Shown here: positions 6,868-7,598 of the stretch, in pieces | How positions within the stretch are numbered: the first letter of the stretch is position 1 | How the letters are laid out: each line of letters opens with the position of its first letter | Source of the DNA: Ruminococcaceae bacterium UBA1213 | Lineage (GTDB): Bacteria > Bacillota > Clostridia > Oscillospirales > Acutalibacteraceae | DNA length: 7,598 nucleotides | NCBI GenBank assembly: GCA_002309275.1 | Contig: DBXL01000202.1 | Location: 35,760-43,357, forward strand | Direction: 5' to 3' | Position numbers and translations under genes: made by a program | Notes under the pieces: generated by a model | Database searches by the model: none | Told to the model about the DNA's origin: nothing | The model's input: only the letters and a program-made list of their open reading frames with translations

Positions 6868-7494
6868 ATGGAATTGACAAAGGTTATAATAGTCCGTCAC
6901 TGTCAGGCAGAGGGAAATTTAAAAAGATTTTTTCAGGGAAGCATAGACACAGATATAACGGACTTGGGAAAAAGGCAGATTGAAAGTACAGCGAAACTGC
7001 TTTCAGGGGAAAAAATAGATGAACTGTATTCAAGTCCAAAGAAAAGGGCAATGAAAACGGCAGAGGGGATAAATATATATCACAAACTGCCGATAAAAAT
7101 TGATGATGAGATAGTAGAGATAAATGCAGGAGATTGGGAAGGGGTGCTGCTTACGGAGATAGAAAAGCAATATCCCGAACAAATGGATAATTGGAGAAAC
7201 AATCCCGCAAAATTCCATGCTCCCAACGGTGAAAGCATGGCGGAGGTATATGAGAGGGTGAAAAAGGCACTTTTGAGGATAGTTGCGGAAAATCCAAATA
7301 AAACGGTATGTATTGTATCGCATGGGTGTGCGATAAAGAATATGATGTGTTTTGCACACGGCTGGGAAGTCGATAATATAAAAGAAGTCCCTCTGGGTAC
7401 AAATACATCTGTCAACATCGTTGCGTTTGACGAAAATTTAAAGCCGTCAATCCTTACAGAAAACTATACAGAACACATACCAATGAGCAATTAG
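6868..7494 (+). CDS. Histidine phosphatase family protein (phosphoglycerate-mutase-like)
   Basis: A 208-residue cytosolic phosphatase of the branch-1 histidine phosphatase superfamily; the substrate is unknown. The phosphate pocket is complete: R10-H11 (the phospho-accepting His, in VRHCQAEGN), R60 (SSPKKRAMKTA), E84 (EINAGDWEG) and H152 (VSHG). The usual RHG is RHC here, a tolerated variant. FQGSIDTDITDLG (22-34) is typical of the GpmB/CobC-like group, so alpha-ribazole phosphatase or a general sugar or nucleotide phosphatase is possible, but no cobalamin genes are near. It lies 10 nt after pyrD, so co-transcription is likely. The start is uncertain: a GGGGG run (6862-6866) is 1 nt from this ATG but 7 nt from a TTG at 6874. 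The TTG would give MTKVIIVRH, a common length for the family. The last codons and stop lie in a heptad repeat. Confidence 0.88.
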   Translation: MELTKVIIVRHCQAEGNLKRFFQGSIDTDITDLGKRQIESTAKLLSGEKIDELYSSPKKRAMKTAEGINIYHKLPIKIDDEIVEINAGDWEGVLLTEIEKQYPEQMDNWRNNPAKFHAPNGESMAEVYERVKKALLRIVAENPNKTVCIVSHGCAIKNMMCFAHGWEVDNIKEVPLGTNTSVNIVAFDENLKPSILTENYTEHIPMSN

Positions 7495-7499
7495 CAATG
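7481..7499. repeat. Heptad repeat at the end of the phosphatase gene
   Basis: Units CAATGAG, CAATTAG and a partial CAATG run through the 3' end of the coding region. They provide Met-Ser-Asn and the TAG stop (7492-7494). The 14-bp string AGCAATTAGCAATG (7486-7499) is identical to that at the end of gdpP (minus strand), in the same reading phase. Confidence 0.75.
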
Positions 7500-7513
7500 C
7501 CGTTGATACGGCA
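7498..7513 (+). other. Short hairpin just after the phosphatase stop
   Basis: TGCCGT (7498-7503) and ACGGCA (7508-7513) pair perfectly around a TGAT loop, four nt after the stop codon. An A-run rather than a U-run follows on the plus strand, so it is not a plus-strand terminator by itself. On the minus strand it lies just after the T-run that follows the larger hairpin. It may protect the 3' end; the role is not established. Confidence 0.45.
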
Positions 7514-7526
7514 AATGTAAAAAAAT

Positions 7527-7579
7527 AGCTGCATTACTGTTTTTTTCAGGTAAAGACAGTAATGCAGCTTTATTATTTA
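7527..7579 (+). terminator. Intrinsic terminator after pyrK-pyrD-phosphatase, possibly bidirectional
   Basis: AGCTGCATTACTGT (7527-7540) and its exact reverse complement (7556-7569) form a 14-bp stem, extendable by four pairs including one G:U into the 15-nt centre. The U-rich tail TTTATTATTT follows on the plus strand. The opposite side is flanked by an A7 run (7519-7525), which reads as U7 for minus-strand transcripts, so it could also stop a converging gene lying right of the window. Confidence 0.88.
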
Positions 7580-7580
7580 A

Positions 7581-7598
7581 TTGCACATTGCACATTGC
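7581..7598. repeat. Heptad repeat array at the right edge (cut by window)
   Basis: Two exact TTGCACA units (7581-7594) and the start of a third (TTGC) run off the window. The flank TAATTGCACA matches that of the array at 1111 closely (ATAATTGCACA there, TTAATTGCACA here). On the minus strand it has the orientation of the gdpP copy. By analogy it may mark the 3' end of a converging minus-strand gene outside the window. Confidence 0.75.

Noticed and set aside
6874..6890. Perfect TTGACA (6874-6879) and TATAAT (6885-6890) hexamers inside the start of the phosphatase gene
   Set aside because: They are only 5 nt apart rather than 16-18, so they cannot form one promoter; TTGACA is simply the Leu-Thr codons. 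A -10-only promoter is unsupported because no TG extension is present.

Overview
The window looks like chromosome from a low-GC Firmicute, most likely a Clostridia member of the Oscillospiraceae/Ruminococcus type. The evidence is an A/T-rich intergenic composition, strong Shine-Dalgarno sites, GTG and TTG starts, the class 1B pyrK-pyrD pair, and the gdpP-rplI-dnaB gene order known from Firmicutes. The family-level placement is inference from general gene content, not from a marker gene. Almost all of the sequence is housekeeping DNA; I found no defence system, prophage, CRISPR array, transposase, rRNA or tRNA.

Layout. Two transcription units diverge from a 194-bp intergenic region (4997-5190). 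The leftward unit runs from a near-consensus sigma-A promoter (5048-5076) through RNase J (3125-4996, GTG start), the cyclic-di-AMP phosphodiesterase GdpP (1142-3100, TTG start), ribosomal protein L9 (620-1072) and the N-terminal part of the replicative helicase DnaB (1-524, cut by the window edge). The rightward unit runs from an extended -10 promoter (5131-5159) through pyrK (5191-5949), pyrD (5949-6857, stop and start sharing one base) and a histidine phosphatase (6868-7494). It ends at a long hairpin terminator (7527-7579).

How the genes work together. PyrK and PyrD form the NAD-linked dihydroorotate dehydrogenase of pyrimidine synthesis; the phosphatase behind them has no assigned substrate. 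The leftward unit combines mRNA decay (RNase J), second-messenger breakdown (GdpP), the ribosome (L9) and replication (DnaB). This looks like a growth-linked operon rather than one pathway.

The least ordinary signal is a set of short 7-bp tandem repeats (unit CAATNNG, or CNNATTG on the other strand). They lie at the 3' end of gdpP (1111-1155), at the 3' end of the phosphatase gene (7481-7499) and at the right window edge (7581-7598, continuing outside). In gdpP and in the phosphatase gene the repeat supplies the last two codons and the stop, so two unrelated proteins both end in Ser-Asn-stop through the same 14-bp string. A separate A/T-rich inverted repeat fills the rplI-dnaB gap. These intergenic elements, not the genes, are where something undescribed could lie.
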